Shown one piece after another: positions 1 to 9,634 of a stretch of 20,549 nt of DNA (positions are counted from its first letter, which is position 1; every line of letters begins with the position of its first letter). The DNA is from Plantago elongata (Eukaryota; Streptophyta; Magnoliopsida; Lamiales; Plantaginaceae): assembly GCA_036897095.1 (NCBI GenBank), contig JAYMSP010003235.1:1-20549 (forward strand), given 5' to 3'. The notes under the pieces are model-generated. The model was not told the origin of the DNA. It did not search any database and saw only the letters and a list, made by a program, of their open reading frames with translations. The position numbers and the translations under genes are program-made.

Positions 1-330
1 CGCAAAAGCTCAGCTGCGATCGATCGAGAGGCGAGGCGGCTTGCGAGTGCGAATTGTGATAGCGAAGAGGGAGGAAGGACGTAGTTATGGGAACTGATCG
101 AGTTGAATTCGAGTAGAAGTAGGAGTTATGGTAGAGTTTGAGTCCCGATAATAATGAAGAAGATGAGTTTGGATGAGGAGAAGAGGATAGTTACATATTC
201 AGATGATTTCATGAAAATTAGTGGTTCTGAAACAAATTTTCGGTTCGGCCCACCAAATACTAATTGGGATGGAATGTAATGTTTAATCAGGGCCAATCTA
301 GCCCAATCCACTCAAGCTATTGGGCATTTC
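1..330 (-). promoter_or_regulatory. Probable promoter/5' leader of a gene off the left edge
   Basis: The first 90 bases are much more GC-rich than what follows. Read on the minus strand they give a pyrimidine-rich leader without any ATG, as expected for a 5' UTR whose coding region starts beyond the window. Farther up (247-326) lies a cluster of TGGGC/GGCCCA-type site II elements: GGCCCA at 247-252, GGGCC near 290, GCCCAAT at 301-307 and TGGGCA at 321-326. In plants such elements are bound by TCP factors and are common upstream of housekeeping genes. An alternative is that positions 1-84 are the last codons of a plus-strand gene, because one plus frame stays open from base 1 to a TAG at 82-84. 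A 41-codon plus ORF starting at 152 is probably chance. The sequence here does not settle the choice. Confidence 0.4.
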
Positions 331-1141
331 GTTGTTTAGGGGCCGGTATGAGATAGATATATTAATAAAATGCATTAGGCGTCATTTTACAAGCCAATTT
401 CACCAAAGACCTAACTTCAAATTGATTCGCTCTTCCTTCTGATAAAAATGAAACATTTCACCGTGTTTTATATCAATCCCAATAGAATTGAAACATATTC
501 AGTTCGACATTTGAGAGCCATATAACAACTCTTTTTTAATCAATTTTACTTACGTGTACAACTTCACAATACAACTCTTTTTAATAAGTAACAACACATT
601 GTGTACTTTCTATTCAATTAATATATTAAATTTATTCTTAACCACATATTTTTATAGAATAATATATTTTTTTTAAAAATGTATAAAATTAAATTGTTTC
701 ATTCTTATCGATGGAGTAAGTATATAATTATTTAACAATAATTTGAAAAGTTCATTGAACAAGTTACTTAAAAAAAAGATTAATGATCAACTATAGTCAC
801 TTCTCAAACCCATTGTATGGAGCCACAATAGAAAGTGAAATATAAGATATGAGTACTAAGTATATTACATAGAATAGATGACAATTTTGTGGCTCAATTC
901 AATCTTAGCCACTATTTCAATATTCTCAACACACATAACAAAATATGAAACCTAACTTTCTAAATATAGCATCTATTATTATATATGTATATATGGGGCT
1001 TAAGCGGGTGTAAACCGAACCAGCCACCTCTGCAAACCTAATCAACCACCCATATTTTCAAATTATCAATTTTGGCTCTCTCACTCTTAGATATAAGAGA
1101 ACCAAACAATATTCTTAGAGATTATATATTCTTATGGATTT
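331..1141. other. AT-rich intergenic region, 3' flank of the expansin gene
   Basis: No supportable gene is present. The stretch just left of 1142 is the 3' flank and presumably the 3' UTR of the minus-strand expansin gene. No clear polyadenylation hexamer stands out. Around 700-725 there is a short resemblance to the end of a Stowaway-type MITE (a GGAGTA-like end), too weak to annotate as an element. Confidence 0.5.
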
Positions 1142-2261
1142 CTAAAATTGGCTTCCAGAAAATGTTTGTCCAAACTGCCAGTTGCTAGGTGCAACATTGT
1201 AGCTAGTGACGGTCCTGCCATCGCTAGTCGTGACCTGGAACGAGAGGCTTTGCCCGTTGAGGTACGAATTGCTCTGCCAATTCTGGCCCCAATTTCTCGA
1301 CAGGGATTGCCATCCTGTTTTCGATCCCTTCATCTGTACAGAGTGGACATCCCCTGCGCCCGCGACATTGGTGACGAGGACCAAGTTGAAGTAAGAGTGT
1401 CCGTTGATTGTGAACCTTATTCCTCCCTTCTTTACACATGATACCCTGCCATAATTTAAAAATATCACGTAAATATCGTTCTTTCTTAAGAGAGTGACAT
1501 TGACAAGTGTAAAAGTACAACATATATATTCACCTCCGGAATGAGACTGGTACAATGCCAGCTCTGTACTGAGCGATTTGTTGGAAGGCAGGTTGAGCCA
1601 TGTCGAAATGTTGGCGAGGGGGATTGCACCATCCTCCGTTGTCGTTAGGCAATGACGGGTTAGGAGGGCAGAAATTGGTAGCAGTGACCGTGATAACACC
1701 GTGCAAGCATGATCTGTCGCCTGCGCATGTTAGTTGGTAGCACGACCCGCAACTCAACCCGTTGTTGAACAGGGCTGTGCTTAGTGCTGCAGTGTTTGTA
1801 CCATACCCTGTGCTATACAAGTTGCCATACCCACAAGCACCACCTGCAGCATCAATAGGCCAAACAAGAAAAACGTTATTTTGAAGCCAATATTACCATT
1901 TGCAGCTACTTGAGTTAAGATGTGACTAATCCTCGAAATTATTGGGCTAATGTCTATTTCATATATTGTGAAGAAATGGAAACTTATGTGGTCCCTTAAG
2001 ATAAAAGATATAAAGTAAAATTAGAGATGCATATATATATTATATGTTTGCTCCTTGACTATTAATGATTCAAAATTTTAAAATTTTAAATGCTATTTTA
2101 TAGTAGTTGTGTCATGTTTACTAACCCATCGTGCCAGATGCATCACCGCCACCGTAAAATGTAGCATGGGCACTTTGCCATCCGCCATCCCCATAAGTAC
2201 CGCGTAGGCAAAACCCGAAAAGTGAGAGCAATGCCAGAGAGACGATGGAAGAAAATGCCAT
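1142..2261 (-). CDS. EXPA: Alpha-expansin, three exons, complete
   Basis: Alpha-expansins are secreted cell-wall proteins that loosen cellulose-xyloglucan contacts at acid pH without hydrolysis. The coding sequence joins exons 2261-2126, 1843-1534 and 1445-1142. Both introns (282 and 88 nt) have GT-AG ends and keep the frame, giving 249 aa, the usual family length. Residues 1-24 form a hydrophobic signal peptide. Domain 1 (about 45-145, six-stranded double-psi barrel related to GH45) contains the GGACGYG block at 46-52, the HFD motif at 124-126, conserved cysteines (49, 77, 80, 104, 118 among others) and the Asn-Gly-Gly-Trp insertion typical of the alpha subfamily. Domain 2 (about 155-240, CBM63-like) has the expected aromatic residues, including Trp194, Trp201, Trp205 and Trp238. 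Introns fall after the ATMGG-type block and in the FRR block, where many alpha-expansin introns lie. The start is the first ATG after a TATA box and opens the signal peptide. The exact EXPA number cannot be assigned. Confidence 0.95.
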
Positions 2262-2340
2262 TGAGTGAGAAGCTTGTAGGAATTCTAAGTGTTGAGACTT
2301 GAGAGGTAGCTTGGTACAATATTTGGAGTGTAAAGAGGGT

Positions 2341-2350
2341 TATTTATATA
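2341..2350 (-). promoter_or_regulatory. TATA box of the expansin gene
   Basis: The minus strand reads TATATAAATA, a strong plant TATA box, about 80 nt upstream of the expansin ATG at 2261. It predicts transcription starting near 2310-2320 with a leader of about 50-60 nt. This spacing also supports the chosen start codon. Confidence 0.75.
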
Positions 2351-4582
2351 GAGAAGGTAGTACTAAAAAGCAAAACAGAGTTGAAAGTGACAAGTTAACT
2401 GCATTCAAGTACTTCTCTAATTTAATTTGGGATGATATCATATTAGCGTTAAATGTTTGGTCCAGTCATAAATAAACATGTCATCTACAGAATTTGATCT
2501 CGATCGATTCGTTGTCAGATCATTACAGTTCACCATCGGATTAAACGTCATTGATGTAATTGCGTGTAACCGATATAAATGAAATATGTTACTGAAAATG
2601 TCTAAGTAAACATTTTTTTTGTTTTTTGCAAGTGACGAAAAATATTTTCAAAAACAGTGACCGAATTTCATGATGCATTTGTTTCAAGTTGAACAAAAAT
2701 ATACCCAACTGCTAATCTAATTAGACCCTACATGCACATGCTTTCTTCAACGGTTTTCTCGATTTTCTTCATTCCTAAATCCTAATCCTTATCTGCTTCT
2801 TTGAAAATAGCATTCCTCATTTCTGATCCATAACCCATATTTAGGATCGGTTTGCCTAGGTGTTCGATCATTACCTCTTGGCCGGTTTAAAAATAGTGTC
2901 AAATGGACGAGTTTGGAATTCGTAAAACGAGTGTTATTTAACAAGTATTTCGATAAAAGTGAAATAATTCGTTATAATTCTTTTCCGGGTATCCGTCTTA
3001 AGAAGCTTACAAACGGAGAGGGTGTAATGGAGAATTTATTTGTAGAGTGATATGCCAGAAATTGCGCTAATTAGGCAGGTATGTATGTAGGAGACTTGCA
3101 ATTTTGGCTAGTAGTATATTTGACACTTTGCTTGTGACATTTTTTAATTAATGATCTTTGGTTGAATTTGAAAGCCATTATTATGTGCTTACAATCATAA
3201 TATGGAGTATATGGAGTATAGACGAATTAATTAATAAGCTAGTGGAAAATGTGAAAGTCCAAAGTCAAATTAATAGGTGTGTTAATTTCTCCAAGTCGGT
3301 AATTAAGTACATGCTGCCCGAAATTTTCAAGTTGGATGTACGAAAGATTGGCCTTGATTGCTGGAAGACTATTTTCCACTCACAGTAAAGGAAACTAAGG
3401 ATATGGCGAATTTATGAATACATTCTAGCTAGTCGTAATTTAGAAATAGATTATAAAGACAACAGGATAGGAAAAGAAAACACACAAAACGGGCAAACGT
3501 AGATATTGCACGAGTCAAACGTATAGGAGCTGTTTGACATGGAATTTAAATCGGTTCATTTAACTCGATAAATATTGATTTGGCCTAAAATACACTTCAA
3601 ATATTCCATTTCAACTCTATTCCAAATACAATTTCATCAAAATTCATCTAAATGTCCATTCAAATTTTATACCAATAAATCACATAATATCTTGTAAGAA
3701 AGAGTTATAAACATTCGAACAGACTAATTTATGTTACAATATACGTACAAAATTTAGTGAAGTTATTTGACCGCGCTGGATCTTTGAATATGTTAGTTGT
3801 CACTATCTATATACCTTCGATTATGTTTGACAAAACTAGCCAGATCTTACCACATGGTTGGAGATAATAAGGTAAATGATATGGTTGTTTTCTATCACAG
3901 ATATAAAAAGATGTAAGTTTGAATTCAGTTAATGTAAAAAAATAACACGAAAAATAATATAATTCATCAATTGTGAAGAAATAACCCAACAGAAAGTGTC
4001 AACTAGGTAATTGCAACAGACAATACAGTTATCACAAAATAAGCTCCAAAATGTATATATGACTTTTTCTTTAATTTTCTACTTGGCCATTGCCCATTTT
4101 TAAATACGTAAACATCATGCATAATAATACGGATCTTTAGATTTGGTGCCTGTCATTCATATAGTTTGGACAAAGCAAATTCAAATAAATTAAAATTTGA
4201 TGATGTGGATATAATTAAACGTATTTGTCGCATTAAAGATTATCATAAGATTTAAGAAGACTTGGGGAAAATAGTATGGTAGTAAAATAGTTTTGTGATT
4301 TGAGCGATGTCAGTGGACCATAAATTAAGGCGACATTACTAATCTGAAAATCTAATACGTGACTCACACCGATTTTATTGATAACGACTATATAATCTTT
4401 GCCGGCAAAATTAACTAACATGTTTTACTATATACTATGTGCACTTAGTAATATCACATTATTCATTCACGATTATTATAATGTTAACTTCACTATGATA
4501 GAGTGTAGAGAAACTTTTCTAAGAATCCGAACCATCATGAAAAGTACAAAAAAAAAAAATTCAATCGTACAAATAATATACA
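2351..4582. other. Intergenic region, no gene supported
   Basis: The right part of this stretch is the upstream region of the expansin gene. I see no exon-like composition or splice-paired ORFs. The 76-codon plus ORF at 3158-3388 and smaller ORFs at 3807-3989 and 4233-4421 lack homology I recognise and flanking signals, so they look like chance frames. A small microduplication (TATGGAG repeated) lies near 3201-3216. Confidence 0.5.
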
Positions 4583-4732
4583 ATAATACACAATTTGTAA
4601 ATATCTAAAAACACATAATTGACACATAAAATTGCATAATTAATATATAATATTATAATAATACACAATTTGTAAATATATAAAAACACAGAATTGACAC
4701 ATAAAATTGCACAATTAATATATAATATTATA
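4583..4732. repeat. 75-bp tandem duplication, two copies
   Basis: Copy one (4583-4657) and copy two (4658-4732) are nearly identical, with only a few substitutions. Both run from an AATAATACACAATTTG start through ACATAAAATTGCA to a TATAATATTATAA end. The unit is very AT-rich and does not look coding. The high identity points to a recent duplication. Confidence 0.9.
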
Positions 4733-5053
4733 AGATTTTCAAGACTATCATAAAAATTTAAACTTTTATAAATTTTTAATAGAATTTAGTATATGTTTAT
4801 TATTTAACTCCACACTTCTAAGTTTCAACAATACCAAGAAAAAATCATTTTTCTTTTACCGCATAAATATTTGAAACTTGCACTCGTTCAACACATCCTT
4901 TTCAAGTAGTCATTGATCCCTTTTTTTTTCTTATTAAATAGTTAAAGTTAATTCAAACCCCACATCTATTAATTAGAGGGGAACGAATTTTTAAATAAGT
5001 TGCACTTTATTATTATTAATTGTAACTAAGATAATTAAGAGGTTAATTGATAT

Positions 5054-5141
5054 GCGATTTGAATTGGCAACAATCAATTTAAATTAATATTTTGTGATAT
5101 AAAAATATCAATTTAAAGTTATTGTTGCCGATTAAAATCGC
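5054..5141. repeat. Imperfect foldback, about 40-bp arms and 8-bp loop
   Basis: The left arm (5054-5093) and the reverse complement of the right arm (5102-5141) match over about 40 positions with a handful of mismatches and one or two one-base gaps. They share GCGATTT at the outer end, GGCAACAAT in the middle and ATATTTT next to the loop. Transcribed RNA would form one long stem. It could be a tiny foldback transposable element or a young small-RNA hairpin. I do not recognise it as a conserved miRNA precursor. Confidence 0.8.
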
Positions 5142-7500
5142 GTTTAAAGTAATCAAGATGTAAATTTGTTTTTGTTGACCGTAGTGATCCAGCTAGTCAC
5201 TTTCATGACTAGGTGAAAATATTTCAGATCATTTGTTCAGATCATTTGCAAAAGCAATCTCCCAATGTAGTATATATCGATTAACAAGTTTGAGTCGAGA
5301 ATAATTCATGGTATGGAGCTCGATTACGGTTGTAACTGTAATTAATTCTTACTTTAACGTTTATAAAAATAATAAAATGAATTAGTCATATAAACTTGTA
5401 GTGTTTAAATTCAATTCATTTAGTTCTAACTTTAATCGAACTCAGACTTAATTAATTTTTCAGAAATAACATACATATAAAAAGTACATATTGAATCGAG
5501 TATACCAGGCTTAATCAAGCATTTTCGAATCATGATTACTTACTTGATGTGACGAAGTAAAATGAGTTACTAATATATTTAGAGCTCACCTTATACACTT
5601 TATCAAACGAGTTGAGCCGCTCGAACAATCGCTCAGTTTATATGCGTATAAGAAAAGACAAAACAGAAGCGAATATTTGAAAGATTTGGCGTTTGGGTTT
5701 AGGCTAAAGCACGTAATTGCAATGAAGGAAGTGATACATAATGAGCCAAGACTAAGACATAATCCTGTAAATTGGATGCTTCTCGACATAACTAAAGTCT
5801 ATTGAGACCGTCATTCCCCATTGTTAATTACACGTGTGCGCTCACTAAATTTCCCAACATTGATTAATCGAATTTGATATAATTGTCGTTACGTTGATCA
5901 AATGACAGTATTTTAATTCTGATTAATGTCAACATTAACATCATATAAATAAATTAATTAATGCATATAGTTTGCTTACGGTTTTGTATTTTGTTAAATG
6001 TCCCTACCATGTTACCAGAACATGCAATTCCCGAGAATTATGGTCTAAATTACGTCGCGTGCGTCATTAACTTCATTTTATTTATTTCTCACTTTTTGGA
6101 AATTCAGCCTTCCAAATAGTTTTCACAAAATGTGTAACTGGACAACTTTATAACGATAATCGTATCAATAAAGTGTATATTCTTATCTAACATTTATTTT
6201 GAGCAATCTAAAAATTAATGTCGTATATTAAAGTTTGACGGTTTGAGTTAGGATAAGGTGTAAATATATGGGTTAATAATGTACCGGTACCTTATTCTAA
6301 ACACCTTCCTAAACATCAATTATAATTTGATTTCTATCTTTGCTGAAAATACACCAGACAAACGATAAACTTAGCGAGTTTGTATTCCATCTATTTAGAT
6401 GAATAATGCAGCTGCAAACCTATAAAGAAAGAAGCTTAAATAGGTCAATACCTGAATTAGTTAACCAACCCAATATAATCCGCTAATAAATCTTTAGGTT
6501 ATAATCCCTTATCCTATCTCAATGGATATTATTTCACGATAAATAATTACTTTCATATTAACTCATGTTGATTTGGTGAGTTATTTTATATTCGTTCAAA
6601 TATTTACAATTTCCATTGTATTGTGTTAATAACTGATTTTACAAGTTGTACATGGAGACTACTACTTGAGTAAAATAACACGAAACAAAACATTTAAAAG
6701 TGTCTGTAATTTGTAGAGATTAGAAAACATGATTTCGAGTTAAATTGTGCTCATTTAAAGAAGATCTCGAGTTCATTCAGGTCATTAAGTGTCGAAAAAT
6801 TGATATAAAGGTTATTCCTTTGTAATGTTCAATATTAATTAGACGAATTATTTGTGTGGTCGTGTATTGCGGATACTATGAAGAATAGTGATTGAAGTAT
6901 GTAAGTTGTAGTGTAGGAGAGGAGATATGACAATAGAGTGTGTACCACTACAAAATGTGATATGTTCAGAGGTTGCTATCACTTGGTATAGTTATTATTA
7001 GCACTAATGTGATTATAGAAAGAAAAATTGTGGTGGTCCAACTCCGACATATTTTCCAAGATAACAATTTTATGATCGACGATTTAGAAAAAGAAAAGCC
7101 CAAAATTTCCTTAACTTGTGCTTTTGGTTCATACGAAATTCCAAAGAACTAACTGTTGATCAAGAAAACAATCCACAGATGCTTTTTCCGGTTCTCTGCA
7201 TTTCTTTAGACAAAACTTCCAATTGCAGGTCAAGTGGTTCAAGATTCTAAGTGAGTGGAGACGAAATTATAAAAAGTATTGGGAAAAAACTTCTATCAAG
7301 TGTAAAGTTGGTTTCTACTTGTTAAAATAATTAGTGAATATTAGATAACTCAAGCACCAATGGAACCAGTTTAAAGTTGACTTACTTCATATCAGTCTGC
7401 CACTTACATTGAACAGAACTCCAACTTGAAATAGCACTTGTCATGTAAATAAACTATGGGAGATGTATAGTGTTGTTACATGAGCCGGCCTCATGAGAGT
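5142..7500. other. Intergenic region with dispersed-repeat relics
   Basis: No gene is supported. The stretch 5285-5640 repeatedly shows GAGTCGA, GAGCTC and CTCGAAC-type words, similar in style to the block at 7480-7780. This suggests decayed copies of a dispersed repeat. A 14-bp tandem (TCAGATCATTTG repeated) is at 5225-5250. The minus ORF at 5586-5789 lies inside this repeat-like material and is not considered a gene. Confidence 0.4.
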
Positions 7501-7720
7501 TAAATTCGATGATGAGCTAAATTTGTTCAGGTCTAGTTCGAACCTCTTCATGAGTACATTTTACTTATTGAGTTTAATAAGACTCGTTCAAAAAACTCGA
7601 TTCCATATTATATATTCTCATATTGGCATGTATACTTGCCCAACAAGCTCAACTATAACTCTAATCAATGAGCTGAAATCAAACTTACAATTATGTCAAG
7701 TTTAAATTCGATGATGAGCT
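7501..7720. repeat. Pair of 18-bp direct repeats bounding a repeat-like block
   Basis: The 18-mer TAAATTCGATGATGAGCT occurs at 7501-7518 and again at 7703-7720, in the same orientation and 202 bp apart, with similar flanks (a following run of T and TTGTT). The block contains many GAGC, CTCG and AACTCG words and may be a rearranged piece of a dispersed element. The 70-codon plus ORF spanning it is probably fortuitous. Confidence 0.6.
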
Positions 7721-8986
7721 CGTTTTGTTAACAAGTCAAATGAAATTTGACTACATTTACATATCGAGTCAAGTTAGACTGAGGAAAAAGTATCCTTCAA
7801 AATACACTGAGGAAAAAGTAATTTGGAACTTATCCAAATGTTGCTATTCAAAAGGACGAAAGGTAGTGACCTTTGAAATAGTGGCTGTCCAATAGTCCCA
7901 GACTTTTGGCAAGAGACAACATATAGTTGCATTTCTATGACATGGACCCTAAACTTCCATCACACAAGAGGTTCATCCAAGCACTCTCAAAGCTCAAAAG
8001 TTACATAATGCTCATGTTTGGCAGCCACATGAACTCTTCAAAGGATAGATATATTCAATGATTTCAACTCAATGGGATTTGAAGGGCCCTGTATCTTGCA
8101 TGTGCTCATTTGTGGCTTCTTTTGATTATTCCATTACACTTTCATGAACTAACATGGGAAGTGAATTTTGGGTCCCTTGTTATACACCAATGACATGTAT
8201 GGATAGTACTTTTACACAGATAAGGTTCAGCCTGATCATACCTGAACCAGTTCTGCAAATGAATAAAACTGTGAGTTTCATATATGAGTACAATATGTAC
8301 CTAAATTCGTTTAGTATGTCATGAAATATTCGAACCTCAACCCACCTGATACCCGATGTGTTAGCTTTCTTAATCAACTGATAGGAAATGAGTCTAATGA
8401 AGACCTCACTTTGGTTCGTTTTTAAACTATACAATAAAAAAATATTTATATATACCAGGTTTATTAAACTTTATGGTTCATAATACTTATGATGTATTGA
8501 GAAAATAGCATAATCCTTGTGATCGGTGACATGTCAATTTTGTCCTATGGTTAGTATATGTAACTTTCTTATTCCGAGGTTGGTTTTTTATTTACTAACT
8601 TTTTGTTAAATGTATAGAAGAGGACCATCCGTCAGGAAAGCTCAAAGCTGACACTTCTATAGAGACATGGGTGTTTCTACTGAACAAAACTACACGAATC
8701 AAACGAGTTTTTGACGTGTAGATTATGTGGAAATTTAACCTTTACATGTGGTTAGTCGGCAAAAGTTCAATTTCCATTTGTTACTTAGCTACAATGGGCA
8801 TCTTCTTGTTCAACAAATAACAATTTAACATACTACTTTCCTTTAATAAATCAGAAAACTGCAGGCCCTCCATTCGGGTGTTCAAAGGATTAAATTCCAC
8901 ATGTAATATCCAACCAACCACGAAAGACCAGATAAGCACATCCAGTTAAACATGCTCAAATCCAACGTTGACATCGTGATAATAAG
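7721..8986. other. Intergenic region, no gene supported
   Basis: A short duplicated word (ACTGAGGAAAAAGTA) occurs near 7779 and 7807. The part from 7880 to 8200 is less AT-rich than its surroundings but has no splice-consistent reading frame that I can follow. The stretch from about 8460 to 8790 has the texture of a decayed DNA transposon, but I could not find paired termini. The 84-codon minus ORF at 8180-8434 is unsupported. Confidence 0.4.
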
Positions 8987-9097
8987 GTTGTGTTCTCTTC
9001 AACTAAAATTTACTAAACTAAACTGGACTGAAATAAAGTATAAATTATAATTAAATCGAACTGAACTGAAGTGATTTTCAGTTGAAAATAACACAAC
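8987..9097. mobile_element. MITE-like element, copy 1, with about 25-bp terminal inverted repeats
   Basis: The left end begins GTTGTGTTCTCTTCAACT. The right end, reverse-complemented, begins GTTGTGTTATTTTCAACT, so the element has terminal inverted repeats of about 25 bp with few mismatches. The core is built of AACTGAACTGAA-type words. A second copy lies in inverse orientation at 17903-18030. The six bases AATAAG sit just left of the element and again four bases beyond its right end, a possible target-site duplication with uncertain boundaries. No coding capacity is present, so it would be non-autonomous. Confidence 0.8.
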
Positions 9098-9128
9098 CGA
9101 AATAAGATGGATATCAGTTGGACTCAAG

Positions 9129-9515
9129 GTGTGCAAGGAGTTTGAATTGCCTATGCAAAACAAGTTGGAATCTTGTGAAAGTAAAAATATGCAGGAGGTT
9201 TGCTATAAGACAGCATCCAAAACTTGTGTCCTGAGGAAACAAAAGGTAAGTTCATTGCACCATTACAGTTCATTGTTTGTTTACAATTACTACAGTGGGG
9301 AGCCTTCTCCTAACAAAGATCAAAGACAAATGAATGAGCAAGTTTCCTTGTACAGAAAGAGTAGACACGACGAGTTGCATCTCACTGAAAGAATGAGAGG
9401 CTTCACCCAAAGAGTGAAACCGCTGATACCACTAAACACATGTTCAATCGAACAAACAATTGAAAGAATGATGCGATTGTCTGCTGACATGAAAACAAGG
9501 AACCTACAACACTAG
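9129..9515 (+). CDS. Doubtful ORF, 128 codons, function unknown
   Basis: I do not recognise this protein. The C-terminal half (about residues 65-128) is charged, with a fairly protein-like stretch rich in Arg, Glu and Met. An AATAAATAAA polyadenylation-like signal follows about 30 nt after the stop (9543-9552). A perfect plant donor, AAAG|GTAAGT, lies inside the ORF at 9245/9246, and a good acceptor ending TACAG lies at 9355. Removing that 110-nt intron would bring a stop soon after the junction in the same frame. The locus may therefore be a spliced noncoding transcript or gene fragment rather than a 128-aa protein. It begins 30 bp after a MITE and ends 120 bp from the bZIP stop, tail-to-tail, so it probably overlaps the bZIP 3' UTR. 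Confidence 0.25.
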   Translation: MCKEFELPMQNKLESCESKNMQEVCYKTASKTCVLRKQKVSSLHHYSSLFVYNYYSGEPSPNKDQRQMNEQVSLYRKSRHDELHLTERMRGFTQRVKPLIPLNTCSIEQTIERMMRLSADMKTRNLQH

Positions 9516-9634
9516 TAACGATCTAGGACCCAATTAAATAGAAATAAATAAAAAATGTGAAATTACCGATAATTCGGATGTTAAACGGTCAGTCTATGAA
9601 CAGTTAAACAAATTGGCTTTAGGAAAAGGAGAAC

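Noticed and set aside
1148..1441. Plus-strand ORFs over the expansin third exon
   Set aside because: They are antisense frames of a well-supported expansin exon and have no features of their own.
3158..3388. 76-codon plus ORF
   Set aside because: Composition is ordinary AT-rich intergenic sequence, with no recognisable motif, splice partners or promoter signals.
7493..7705. 70-codon plus ORF
   Set aside because: It lies within repeat-like sequence bounded by 18-bp direct repeats and shows no protein-like features.
8460..8790. Decayed DNA transposon
   Set aside because: The texture is suggestive, but no paired inverted termini or target-site duplication could be found.
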